The translations under genes and the position numbers were made by a program. This document shows positions 21,371 to 28,907 of a stretch of 64,000 bases of DNA, piece after piece. The DNA is taken from assembly GCF_014196615.1 (NCBI RefSeq), contig NZ_JACIDY010000005.1, positions 186,001 to 250,000 on the forward strand, given 5' to 3'. Each line of letters starts with the position of its first letter. The stretch's first letter is position 1. The notes beneath the pieces are model-generated. The model was not told the origin of the DNA. It worked only from the letters and a program-made list of their open reading frames with translations, and searched no databases. Source of the stretch: Novosphingobium fluoreni (lineage in GTDB: Bacteria; Pseudomonadota; Alphaproteobacteria; Sphingomonadales; Sphingomonadaceae).

Positions 21371-21864
21371 GCTACGCATCCATGGATCACGCTCGCTGGG
21401 CAGAGGAGAACAACCGCTGCGCCAACGACGCGTTCGCCGGCCGCAAGGGGTACAAGCAGCGCCCCGAGAAGCTGTCCGAGTTCCAAGCCAAGGTGATCGA
21501 CATCTGCGGTATGGTCGGCGGCGGTATCTACAACGCGCCGATCAACTGGGACAAGGTCGCCTGGGGAACCGGCGCCTGGCACTCAGGCATGTGGGTGCCT
21601 TGGCGCGACGGGCGCATGGCCACGTTCGACAGCTATCAGCTGACCAACCTCGTGCTGCTCGCCCACGAGGCGCGTATCCGGGTCGAGGTGCGGGCCCAGG
21701 CTCACGGGCACTTCCTGCTGTCTTTCTTCCAGCGGTCACATGAGGGTGGCTTTGCCGGTCGGCATCCGAACATCGACGAGGCGGTCGCCGCGTTCCGCGC
21801 GTACCTGCCTGACGATCACCGCGTGCGCTATCGCGCAACACAAGCGGCGGAACAGGCGGCATGA
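21367..21864 (+). CDS. Phage hypothetical protein, 165 residues
   Basis: Start ATG 21,367 overlaps the previous stop; an upstream open frame belongs to the neighbouring gene. The protein begins SYASMDHARWAEENNRCAND and has an aromatic centre (GTGAWHSGMWVPWRDGRMAT), then a helical segment (TNLVLLAHEARIRVEVRAQA). It is most likely cytosolic. I recognise no family. Confidence 0.55.
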   Translation: MSYASMDHARWAEENNRCANDAFAGRKGYKQRPEKLSEFQAKVIDICGMVGGGIYNAPINWDKVAWGTGAWHSGMWVPWRDGRMATFDSYQLTNLVLLAHEARIRVEVRAQAHGHFLLSFFQRSHEGGFAGRHPNIDEAVAAFRAYLPDDHRVRYRATQAAEQAA

Positions 21865-22730
21865 GCGACCAAGGATGGAAGCACGACGACCTGGCTCGCG
21901 ATCTTGCGCAACATCTGCGCTCCGATAAGCGGCTGGTGTGGACCGACATGCAACTTGGGCCCAGCGGCTCCCCGCGGCCAGACGTCTATACCTTGGAGCG
22001 AAGCTACAGCAAACCGCTGCCCACAGCGTACGAGTGCAAGATCAGTCGCTCCGATCTGCGATCCGACACGACATCAGGGAAGTGGCAGAAGTATCTCCAG
22101 TACGCCGGAGCGGTGATCTTTGCTGTTCCTGAAGGTCTGTGCACGCCAGCCGAGATCCCGACCGGCTGCGGCCTGATCGTGCGTAAGGCGCAGGCATGGC
22201 GCCATGTTCGCAAGGCCACTCGCGCCCACGTCTCACTGCCTATGGACGCCTGCATGAAGCTCTTGATCGATGGCGTCGGCCGCACGGTGGGCCCGCATGT
22301 GCCCCATCCACGCCGCCTGGAACTGTGGAGCGAGCACAAAGCGGTGCGCAAAAAGTTCGGCGAGTCCGTGGCGCTTGCGGCACGAGACATAGCGGCGGCT
22401 CAGGAAACTGCCGCATCCGCGCGTGCCTCGCGTGACGAGGCGTGGAAGCGCCTGGATCGGGAGGTCGCCGCGAAGCGCGAGTACTTGATGGGCCAGGTGC
22501 AGAAGGATGCCGCTGAGTTCGAAGCGGTCAAGCGCGAGCTGATCGAGTGGCTTGGTATTGAGGATGCGTCCAGTGCGTTCGGGGTCCGTCGGCGCATCGC
22601 CGAGCTTCGCGCGGCCTGCGATGCCGACGCTCGGGTCGCGCGGGCGGAGCGGGCGCTGTGCGATGCTCTCCGGTCTCTCCGACACATGACAAAGACGTTC
22701 GAGGGTTTGACGCAGGAGCAGGCGGCATGA
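21861..22730 (+). CDS. PD-(D/E)XK nuclease-like protein (MmcB-like N-terminus)
   Basis: This 289-residue protein combines a nuclease-like N-terminus with a long helical C-terminus. RPDVYTL and YECKISRSDLRSDT supply the D...ExK pattern, and KYLQYAGAVIFAVPEGL follows, all much like MmcB-type proteins that are linked to DNA repair in alphaproteobacteria. From about residue 160 the chain is a likely coiled coil (LAARDIAAAQETAASARASR, ending LRSLRHMTKTFEGL). A phage nuclease acting on damaged or foreign DNA is possible. It is coupled to both neighbours by ATGA overlaps. Confidence 0.65.
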   Translation: MSDQGWKHDDLARDLAQHLRSDKRLVWTDMQLGPSGSPRPDVYTLERSYSKPLPTAYECKISRSDLRSDTTSGKWQKYLQYAGAVIFAVPEGLCTPAEIPTGCGLIVRKAQAWRHVRKATRAHVSLPMDACMKLLIDGVGRTVGPHVPHPRRLELWSEHKAVRKKFGESVALAARDIAAAQETAASARASRDEAWKRLDREVAAKREYLMGQVQKDAAEFEAVKRELIEWLGIEDASSAFGVRRRIAELRAACDADARVARAERALCDALRSLRHMTKTFEGLTQEQAA

Positions 22731-23206
22731 ACCTGCGCATCCTCAAGAAGCTGTCGAAGCGCGCGGCCCCGTATTTGCCGCTGTTCGGTGACACTCGCGA
22801 GCAGTTCCGGTCCGGGCGGGGTGACAATTACCACGGTCTGATCATACGCGACCGGACCTGCTTTGAGCGCTCCCCCTGTCACTCGTCTTACGCGCAGGGC
22901 GCGTACCTGTGGGGCGGCGAGGTCCGCATCTGCGTACAGGCGCGGGCGGGTCATCGCTACATGATCAGCCCGCCACCGCATCCGCTCAAGGGCACGATCA
23001 TGGTCGGCGGAATGTCGGGCTACTACGAACCTGAGTGGGATGAGGAGACAGCGTTCGGCGCGCTCCGCCAGCAAGTTTGCTACCACTTCACTGACTGGGA
23101 GGCGTGCGCGTCGATCGACGACGTGCCCGGGATCACCCGCGATCTGTCGACCGTCAGCAAGCTTTTTGCCGCCGCCGACGAAATGGTGAGGAAGCGCTAT
23201 GGCTGA
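22727..23206 (+). CDS. Phage hypothetical protein, 159 residues
   Basis: Start ATG 22,727 overlaps the previous stop. The protein is basic at its N-terminus (NLRILKKLSKRAAPYLPLFG), has cysteine residues at DRTCFERSPCHSSY, and a mid-region with AHRY-like aromatic content (RAGHRYMISPPPHPLKG). No family is recognised. Overlap with the next gene (eight bases) suggests coupling. Confidence 0.5.
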   Translation: MNLRILKKLSKRAAPYLPLFGDTREQFRSGRGDNYHGLIIRDRTCFERSPCHSSYAQGAYLWGGEVRICVQARAGHRYMISPPPHPLKGTIMVGGMSGYYEPEWDEETAFGALRQQVCYHFTDWEACASIDDVPGITRDLSTVSKLFAAADEMVRKRYG

Positions 23207-23552
23207 GCGCGCGCGCGACCGGCGCGGCCGGTTCATCCGAAAGATGCGGCAGACCCCAGCCGATCTGCACTGCTGGCTGATCTGGTCGAAGAAATGGAAC
23301 TGCTGGCACCGGCGCTCCGCCGAGGGTGGAGCCTGCGGCTACACGGGCGATCTCGCTGACGCCGGACTGTTTCCGCGCGCGAAGGCTGCCGCCTACCACG
23401 ACGGCATAGACAACGAGGCGTTCCACGTGTCGGAGCAGGTCGAACACATCGGCCGTCAGATCGGCACGCTGCGCAACCAGATCGACATGCTTGAAAAGAA
23501 GGCCGCTGCAGCGCGCCAAATCCAGATACCAGAACTGGAGGCCGGGCAATGA
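23199..23552 (+). CDS. Phage hypothetical protein, 117 residues
   Basis: An N-terminal basic, tryptophan-rich part (DLHCWLIWSKKWNCWHRRSA) contains several cysteines; the C-terminal third is a probable coiled coil (VEHIGRQIGTLRNQIDMLEK). The 23,199 start overlaps the previous stop. The aromatic/basic N-terminus could contact nucleic acid. Function is unknown. Confidence 0.5.
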   Translation: MAERARDRRGRFIRKMRQTPADLHCWLIWSKKWNCWHRRSAEGGACGYTGDLADAGLFPRAKAAAYHDGIDNEAFHVSEQVEHIGRQIGTLRNQIDMLEKKAAAARQIQIPELEAGQ

Positions 23553-23782
23553 TCGACCGAACAGAGCGCGTGCTGAATGCACTGGGCCGGCGCATTGCCG
23601 CGCAGGGCGACATGCGCATCCGAGTGTCTCGACATACGTTCAGGGTTCTGATGCGTGCCGTTGGAGTGGGGCATTGGGAGGATCGCGAAGAGTTCCGCGA
23701 GATCGACGCACTAGCTCTCGACATCCTGCGCCACTTTTCTTGGAAGGTCAGCTCCTATGAGCGCCCATACCATCGCCAATAA
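23549..23782 (+). CDS. Phage hypothetical protein, 77 residues
   Basis: The ATG overlaps the upstream stop (ATGA). The chain MIDRTERVLNALGRRIAAQG, then RIRVSRHTFRVLMRAVGVGH, is basic and helical, reminiscent of a small DNA-binding protein, but has no recognised signature. Its 3' end overlaps the next ORF by 26 bases. Confidence 0.45.
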   Translation: MIDRTERVLNALGRRIAAQGDMRIRVSRHTFRVLMRAVGVGHWEDREEFREIDALALDILRHFSWKVSSYERPYHRQ

Positions 23783-24038
23783 GTGGCGCCGCGCGGTCCG
23801 GCGCAACACCGGCATGCAACTCACCCCCGAGCAGCTGCAAGAGCTCGGGGGCTACGGCTTCCTTGAACTCCTATCCCGGATCGAATCGAACGAACTATGT
23901 CCCGCGAAACCAGCCCCTACATCGTCGGAGACTACTGGCTCGACTACCGGCGGGACGGTAAAGCCCCGGGTGTCTGGCAAATTGCCACCGCCCGTGGACG
24001 GACAGTCGTTTATCGAAGCACTCGCACGCGCGAACTGA
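23757..24038 (+). CDS. Small protein before integrase, possible excisionase-type factor
   Basis: A 93-residue ORF whose N-terminal half has a basic helix (IANKWRRAVRRNTGMQLTPE) and then GYGFLELLSRIESNELC; the C-terminal half is Thr/Ser/Pro-rich. Position directly before the integrase is that of an excisionase, but the fold is not clearly winged-helix. Its last 142 bases are shared with the start of the integrase gene, an unusually long overlap, so either this ORF is shorter in vivo or the two products use different frames on purpose. Confidence 0.45.
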   Translation: MSAHTIANKWRRAVRRNTGMQLTPEQLQELGGYGFLELLSRIESNELCPAKPAPTSSETTGSTTGGTVKPRVSGKLPPPVDGQSFIEALARAN

Positions 24039-25159
24039 GCGAAGCCAAGGCCCGGATGCACGCGCACGTCGAGGAGGAGAGGGCGCGCACGACACGCCAG
24101 GCGCCGGACGAGGCGGGCGTCGCTGCGATCCTGGTCACCTACTACCGCGAGAAGGGCGCCAAGGTCGTGAACAGCGACCAGACCAGCCGATCGCTGCGCA
24201 CCTTCCTTGCTTTCCTGCTGCAGGACGAGGCGGGACACGCCGCGGTGGTGACCGATCTGACGCCTGCCCTGTTCGAGCGCTTCCGCGAGTGGCGCATGGG
24301 GCCCCATGCCTTCAAGCTGGCGTGGTTCGGCGAGCAGTTCGACTACGAAAGCGAGGAGGGCGTCTCGGGCGCCACCGTGCAGCGCAACATCAACGATGTC
24401 CGTGCCGCCGTCCACTATGCCGCCGACAACATGCGCATCACCCACGCGCCGCGAATCGGTGACCTCGATGAGCAGTACAAGTCGCTGCCGCGCGAGCGGG
24501 TGCTCACGATCGACGAAATGGCCCGCATCGGCTGGTACGCCAGCCACAACGCAGACCTCTTCCGCTGGGTCGCCCTGCAGTTCGCCACGGCGGTGCGCCC
24601 CCAGGCGGCGCTCGCGTTCGATCCGGCCAAGCAGTTCGATCCGCGCACCGGCCTGATCGACATGCAGCCGGGAGCGGCCAAGCAGACGAAGAAGCGCAAC
24701 GCGGTGCTGCCGGCGATCCGGCCACTGCGAGTAGTTCTTTGCAAGTGGCGCAAAGAAGGGGGAACGAGCGCCGCCAGCCGCAAGACGGCCTGGCGAATCA
24801 TGCGCCGCACGCTGGGCCTCTCGGCAGACGTCTACCCCAAGACGATCCGGCACACGATCGCGACCATGCTCTATGCCGACGACAGCGTGCCCGAGCGCGA
24901 GATCGTCGAGCTGCTGGGTCACGATGGCAAGCTGGCGCGCACGACACGCATCTACGCGAAATACGATCCGACGCGCCTGCGGAACGTGACCCGCGCGCTC
25001 ACGCAGCTGTGGATAGCTGTCCACCGCAAAGCGAAGGCATTTAGTGCTGACCATTTGCTGACCACGGTGGGTCAGGGCGGTCAGAATGTAGTGGTTGGGA
25101 AGGTCGCCTCAGGCGACGGAACCAGCCGGGTTGTGGCTGGTGGGCGCGACAGGGATTGA
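23897..25159 (+). CDS. int: Tyrosine-recombinase integrase
   Basis: This 420-residue integrase begins with an arm-binding part (SPYIVGDYWLDYRRDGKAPG) and a core-binding helix bundle. Probable catalytic residues are Arg234 (ATAVRPQAAL), Arg318 in KTIRHTIATML, His342 (LLGHDGK) and Tyr353 (RIYAKYDP). The usual box II His before the second arginine is Lys315 here. The last six codons and stop lie inside the adjacent tRNA-Val gene, so the C-terminus is written by the attachment site. Recombination at the tRNA 3' end is the expected activity. Confidence 0.9.
   Translation: MSRETSPYIVGDYWLDYRRDGKAPGVWQIATARGRTVVYRSTRTRELSEAKARMHAHVEEERARTTRQAPDEAGVAAILVTYYREKGAKVVNSDQTSRSLRTFLAFLLQDEAGHAAVVTDLTPALFERFREWRMGPHAFKLAWFGEQFDYESEEGVSGATVQRNINDVRAAVHYAADNMRITHAPRIGDLDEQYKSLPRERVLTIDEMARIGWYASHNADLFRWVALQFATAVRPQAALAFDPAKQFDPRTGLIDMQPGAAKQTKKRNAVLPAIRPLRVVLCKWRKEGGTSAASRKTAWRIMRRTLGLSADVYPKTIRHTIATMLYADDSVPEREIVELLGHDGKLARTTRIYAKYDPTRLRNVTRALTQLWIAVHRKAKAFSADHLLTTVGQGGQNVVVGKVASGDGTSRVVAGGRDRD
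25103..25141. repeat. Two hairpins at the tRNA-proximal prophage end
   Basis: GTCGCCTCAGGCGAC (25,103 to 25,117) is a perfect 6-bp stem with a 3-base loop. ACCAGCC...GGCTGGT (25,121 to 25,141) is a 7-bp stem with a 7-base loop that includes the tRNA CCA and discriminator base. They may shape tRNA 3' processing or be integrase-related structures at the attachment site. Confidence 0.5.
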
Positions 25160-25212
25160 ACCTGTGACCCCACCCGTGTGAAGGGTGTGCTCTACCGCTG
25201 AGCTACGCGCCC
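25138..25212 (-). tRNA. tRNA-Val (anticodon CAC), prophage attachment site
   Basis: The minus strand folds as a full cloverleaf: acceptor GGGCGCG/CGCGCCC, D-arm, an anticodon stem CACCC/GGGTG with loop TTCACAC (anticodon CAC, reading GUG), T-arm ACAGG/CCTGT and an encoded CCA (complement of 25,138 to 25,140). The phage joins at the 3' half of the gene, and the tRNA stays whole. The tRNA body is 72 bases plus CCA. Confidence 0.95.
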
Positions 25213-25232
25213 GCTACCTTGCGGAAGGCGCG

Positions 25233-25261
25233 CCATTAGACAAGGTCGCGCGCGTTGACAA
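25233..25261 (-). promoter_or_regulatory. tRNA-Val promoter
   Basis: TTGTCA (25,256 to 25,261 on the minus strand) and TAATGG (25,233 to 25,238) are separated by 17 bases and stand about 20 bases before the tRNA 5' end, a good sigma-70-type site. Confidence 0.55.
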
Positions 25262-25289
25262 GCGGGCAATCGACTCTAAACGAGCAGCC

Positions 25290-25631
25290 ATGAGCGAAGA
25301 CACCTCCGACGCCGCCCCCGCCCCCGAAGCCGCCAATGACTCCGCCGTGACCGCGGTCGCCGGTCCGGACGTGCCGCCCGATCGGCTGGCGATCAATCCG
25401 CGCAGCCCGCACTTTGATGCGGACAAGCTGCAGCGTGGCATCGGCATCCGTTTCAAGGGCGCGGTGCGTACCAACGTCGAAGAATATTCGATCTCGGAAG
25501 GCTGGATCCGCGTGCAGGCGGGCAAGACCAAGGATCGCCACGGCCAGCCGCTGACGCTCAAGCTGAGCGGACCGGTAGAAGCATGGTTCGAAGATCTGGG
25601 CGAAGACGCGCCCGTCGCCAAGAACGACTGA
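25290..25631 (+). CDS. DUF3297 family protein
   Basis: A 113-residue protein starting at ATG 25,290. After an Ala/Asp-rich N-terminus it has PPDRLAINPRSPHFDADKLQ and GIGIRFKGAVRTNVEEYSIS, the DUF3297 signature, then a GWIRVQAGKTKDRHGQPLTL strand region. These proteins are small, soluble and of unknown role; database names such as glutathione peroxidase are misleading. It is the first chromosomal gene after the prophage, on the far side of the tRNA. Confidence 0.85.
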   Translation: MSEDTSDAAPAPEAANDSAVTAVAGPDVPPDRLAINPRSPHFDADKLQRGIGIRFKGAVRTNVEEYSISEGWIRVQAGKTKDRHGQPLTLKLSGPVEAWFEDLGEDAPVAKND

Positions 25632-25637
25632 AGCTGT

Positions 25638-26396
25638 TTAGCGTGCGCTGGCGATGATCAAGCCGATCGGGTCCTTGCGGCCCGTCGCGTTTGCCAGCCG
25701 CACCGGGGCCGCACGCTTCGCCACGGCGCGTGACGGAGCATAGGGCGCAAACCCTGCACTGCTGAAAATCGGTTCCGAACCGAACCGCACTTGCACAGTC
25801 TTCGTTGGGACATAGCGCGTCAGGCCGGGCTTCGCAGGCGCGGCGCGCGCCATGACCGGGGCCTGCCTGGCGAGCATCCTGGCCGGCTTGTCGCCCGGTT
25901 TCTCCTTGTAGATGAACCCGGCGACCGGCCAGTGGCCACCGCCCAAGGCCTGGATCGGGGCATACCAGACGCGTACCTGGCTCCAATCGTTCTCCGGCGA
26001 AACATCCACCACCGTGACGTTGCGCTCGATCTTGCCGGGTGCGGACCAGTTGGCATGATCGACCAAGATGGTACGGGCATCGACCACGCGCCGCACGGTG
26101 GCGACATGTCCCAAAATCGAATTGCCATGCGGGCGGATCGCCATCACCGAGCCGGGCCTTGGCGCCATGCCGCGCGCATACTTGCCCTCGGCCTGTTTCC
26201 ACCAGGTATGGGCATCGCCGTAAAGCTTGATGCCCGAGGTATCGCGCGCGAAAGGCACGCATTGCAGCACGCCTGACATCGGCACGATCGGTCCGCCGCC
26301 CACTGCATCCAGCAACGATGCCGGAGAGCGGGCTTCTGCCTGCGCGGTACCGAAGACCAGCGCGGTTACCAGGAATGTGAGATTTCTGCCCCTCAT
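25638..26396 (-). CDS. CHAP-domain peptidoglycan hydrolase-type protein, exported
   Basis: A 252-residue secreted protein. Residues 1 to 20 are a signal peptide (MRGRNLTFLVTALVFGTAQA). The CHAP domain follows, with probable catalytic Cys46 (GVLQCVPFARDTSGIKLYGD), a YGDAHTWWKQA segment, His97 (SILGHVATV) and DHANW. CHAP amidases or endopeptidases cut peptidoglycan cross-links or stem peptides. The basic, Ala/Pro-rich C-terminal part may bind the wall. It is convergent with the DUF3297 gene. Family is firm; substrate is not. Confidence 0.85.
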   Translation of the reverse strand: MRGRNLTFLVTALVFGTAQAEARSPASLLDAVGGGPIVPMSGVLQCVPFARDTSGIKLYGDAHTWWKQAEGKYARGMAPRPGSVMAIRPHGNSILGHVATVRRVVDARTILVDHANWSAPGKIERNVTVVDVSPENDWSQVRVWYAPIQALGGGHWPVAGFIYKEKPGDKPARMLARQAPVMARAAPAKPGLTRYVPTKTVQVRFGSEPIFSSAGFAPYAPSRAVAKRAAPVRLANATGRKDPIGLIIASAR

Positions 26397-26691
26397 GCTG
26401 TTCTAATCGCAGGTGAGGGTTAGGACGGCTCTGACACGCGTGGTAATCGAGCACGGTAAACATGGCGGCAAGAATTTGCCGGTATTTGGCGGAACCCGGC
26501 CTTGCAGAAGGGTTTCTTTTGCCATCGTGCCCCCATTAACCAACGGCCGATAACCGCCATTTCGGCGTTATTTTTTCTGACTGATCGGGCGCTCATTTCC
26601 AGCGCGGAATGATCCGGACCGGATCAGCGGCGGTGCATAGGGAGGACGGGACTTGCCAAGCCCCGTGCAAACGGCCACGTCGCAATGCATC

Positions 26692-28065
26692 ATGCCCGCC
26701 CCTCAAGTTATCATCATTGGCCGACCCAACGTCGGCAAATCCACGCTCTTCAACCGTCTGGTGGGCAAGAAGCTGGCCCTGGTCGACGACCAGCCCGGCG
26801 TTACCCGCGATCGGCGTTTCGGCGATGCCGAACTGCTGGGTCTGAAATTCCAGATCGTGGACACCGCCGGCTGGGAGGATGAGGACGCGGAGAGCCTGCC
26901 TGGGCGGATGCGCCAGCAGACGGAAGCAGCGCTGGAAACCGCCGAAGTCGCGCTATTCGTGATGGACGCGCGCGCCGGCCTGACGCCGCTAGACGAAGAG
27001 ATCGCGCGCTGGCTGCGTGGCACGAAGGTTCCGGTTATCCTGCTGGCGAACAAGGCGGAAGGCCGCGCGGGCGAGGGTGGAGTGCTGGAAGCCTACTCGC
27101 TTGGGATGGGCGATCCCGTCGCCGTCTCCGCCGAACATGGCGAGGGCATGGGAGACTTGTTCGAAGCCTTGCTGCCCCATCTGGAGCCGCTGCAGCCGGA
27201 CGAGGAAGAGGAAGAGTTCGACGAGGAAGCGCTGCTGCGCGGGCCGCTGAAGCTGGCTATCGTCGGCCGTCCCAATGCCGGCAAATCCACGCTGATCAAC
27301 AAGCTGCTGGGCCAGGATCGCCTGCTCACCGGGCCGGAAGCGGGCATCACCCGCGATTCCATCGCGATAGATTGGGAATGGACGCAAAAGAACGGCGAAG
27401 TGCGGCCAGTGCGGCTGATCGACACCGCCGGAATGCGCAAGAAGGCCAACGTGGTCGAGAAGCTGGAAAAGCTCTCGGTCGCCGACGCGCGCCATGCCGT
27501 TGATTTTGCCGAAGTGGTCGTGCTGCTGCTCGATGCCACGCGCGGGCTGGAGCACCAGGATCTCAAGATCGCCTCGATGGTGCTGGAGGAAGGCCGCGCG
27601 CTGATGATCGCGATCAACAAGTGGGACGTGGCCGAAGGCGCGTCCAGCTTGTTCCAAGGCATTCGCGGTGCACTGGACGAGGGGCTGGCGCAAGTTCGCG
27701 GCGTTCCTCTGCTCGCTGTGTCCGCACGGACGGGCAAGGGCCTGGATGAGATGATCCAAGCGGCCTTCGAAATTCGCGAGGCGTGGAGCCGCCGCGTGCC
27801 GACCGCGGCGTTGAACCGTTGGTTCGACGATGCGCTCACCGCCAATCCTCCGCCCGCGCCGGGGGGCAAGCGGATCAAGCTGCGCTACATCACCCAGGCC
27901 AAGACTCGTCCGCCGGGTTTCGTGCTGTTCGGTACGCGGCTCGATTCGTTGCCGGAAAGCTACAAGCGCTATCTGATCAACGGTATCCGGCGAGAGTTGG
28001 GCTTCGATGCGGTGCCCATCCGCCTGAACCTGCGCAGTCCGAAGAACCCGTTCAAGAAGGACTGA
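26692..28065 (+). CDS. der: Ribosome-biogenesis GTPase Der (EngA)
   Basis: The start ATG at 26,692 removes a non-homologous extension. The 457-residue protein has two G-domains in tandem: GRPNVGKST near residue 10 with DTAGWEDE and a later NKAEG, then GRPNAGKST near residue 192 with DTAGMRKK and NKWD. A KH-like C-terminal domain ends in NPFKKD. Der helps 50S subunit assembly and is essential. The intergenic 295 bases upstream hold no further gene. A tandem-GTPase protein of this length is diagnostic. Confidence 0.95.
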   Translation: MPAPQVIIIGRPNVGKSTLFNRLVGKKLALVDDQPGVTRDRRFGDAELLGLKFQIVDTAGWEDEDAESLPGRMRQQTEAALETAEVALFVMDARAGLTPLDEEIARWLRGTKVPVILLANKAEGRAGEGGVLEAYSLGMGDPVAVSAEHGEGMGDLFEALLPHLEPLQPDEEEEEFDEEALLRGPLKLAIVGRPNAGKSTLINKLLGQDRLLTGPEAGITRDSIAIDWEWTQKNGEVRPVRLIDTAGMRKKANVVEKLEKLSVADARHAVDFAEVVVLLLDATRGLEHQDLKIASMVLEEGRALMIAINKWDVAEGASSLFQGIRGALDEGLAQVRGVPLLAVSARTGKGLDEMIQAAFEIREAWSRRVPTAALNRWFDDALTANPPPAPGGKRIKLRYITQAKTRPPGFVLFGTRLDSLPESYKRYLINGIRRELGFDAVPIRLNLRSPKNPFKKD

Positions 28066-28104
28066 TCGGTCCTTCCTCGGTGGTAAGCGCTACCTGGGTG
28101 ACGA

Positions 28105-28830
28105 TCAGTCGCCGGGGTGGATATCCCGCTTGCGCTTGGCCCCCAGGTTGATCGTCAGCTGCACGCTGAGGGCATGGTCCATCTGCGCACGCGCCCCGTC
28201 CCGCCCTAGGCGGTACTGGTTGAGATAGGCGATGTCGGCACTCGTCTTGGCTGAGATCGGCACGACGAAACCCACGAGGTTGCGCATCCGTTCGTAACCG
28301 CGCTTCTGCCCCCAGCGCGTGGCGTTGGGCAGGTAGAAGCTTTCATGGCTGACGAACAGCGCCAGTCCTTTTTTGTTCACCGGCAGATTGTATCGAACCA
28401 GCGGGCGAATCCGAAAGCCGATCTCATCGCCTTCTGGATGGAAGCGCTCATCCAGGCGGAGGCGGAACGAGAAGCGGCCATAGTTGCCCACGAGCTGCTG
28501 GCGAAAGCGATCCTCGTCGCGGTTGCGGTTGCCGTTGTAGAAGCTGACGTGGCGATATCCGAAGCCGAACTCCAGCCCCTTGGTCACCTTCTGGCCGAAT
28601 AACGCGCCATACTCAGTGGTGTAAACGCCATCCATGCGATCGCTGAAACGAGTGATCTGCTCCAGCGTGACGCGTGTGTTATCGTCCAGCGGGACATGGA
28701 CGTTCGCCTGCAGCCATAGCTGCTCATCTTCTTGCTGCGCATGGGCGGGCACCGTCATGGCAAGGGCGACAAGCGACGCAGCGCCGGCGAGAAGTTCAGG
28801 AAGCCGCATTACGGCGGCGGCCTTAGGCAT
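28105..28830 (-). CDS. DUF2490 outer-membrane-type beta-barrel protein
   Basis: A 241-residue protein with a signal sequence in the first 32 residues (SLVALAMTVPAHA). Alternating hydrophobic strands follow, for example GLEFGFGYRHVSFYNGNRNR, then FSFRLRLDERFHPEGDEIGF and RPLVRYNLPVNKKGLALFVS. This is the DUF2490 family of unknown function with a likely barrel in the outer membrane. A second ATG at 28,809 is possible. The chain ends in Lys/Arg-rich residues instead of an aromatic C-terminus, so barrel insertion by the standard signal is uncertain. Confidence 0.75.
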   Translation of the reverse strand: MPKAAAVMRLPELLAGAASLVALAMTVPAHAQQEDEQLWLQANVHVPLDDNTRVTLEQITRFSDRMDGVYTTEYGALFGQKVTKGLEFGFGYRHVSFYNGNRNRDEDRFRQQLVGNYGRFSFRLRLDERFHPEGDEIGFRIRPLVRYNLPVNKKGLALFVSHESFYLPNATRWGQKRGYERMRNLVGFVVPISAKTSADIAYLNQYRLGRDGARAQMDHALSVQLTINLGAKRKRDIHPGD

Positions 28831-28907
28831 GAAATGCCAGGATGGCTAGAACTTCGTCACCAAGCAGTCACAAAGCAGACAATGTCGTCGCGCGCTGGTG
28901 TTTAGGC

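Larger units (their letters stand above)
1..25141. mobile_element. Temperate siphophage-like prophage, right part only
   Basis: The region carries the expected temperate-phage modules: morphogenesis and packaging genes on the minus strand, a divergent cro/cI immunity region with shared operators, replication genes, and a tyrosine integrase ending at a tRNA-Val gene. The right boundary is placed at the tRNA 3' end because the integrase reading frame runs into it, the usual arrangement for tRNA-targeting phages. The left boundary, most tail genes and the lysis genes are not in the window. Dense stop/start overlaps between genes support an intact phage genome rather than a decayed remnant; the one visibly damaged gene is the methyltransferase. 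Confidence 0.93.
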
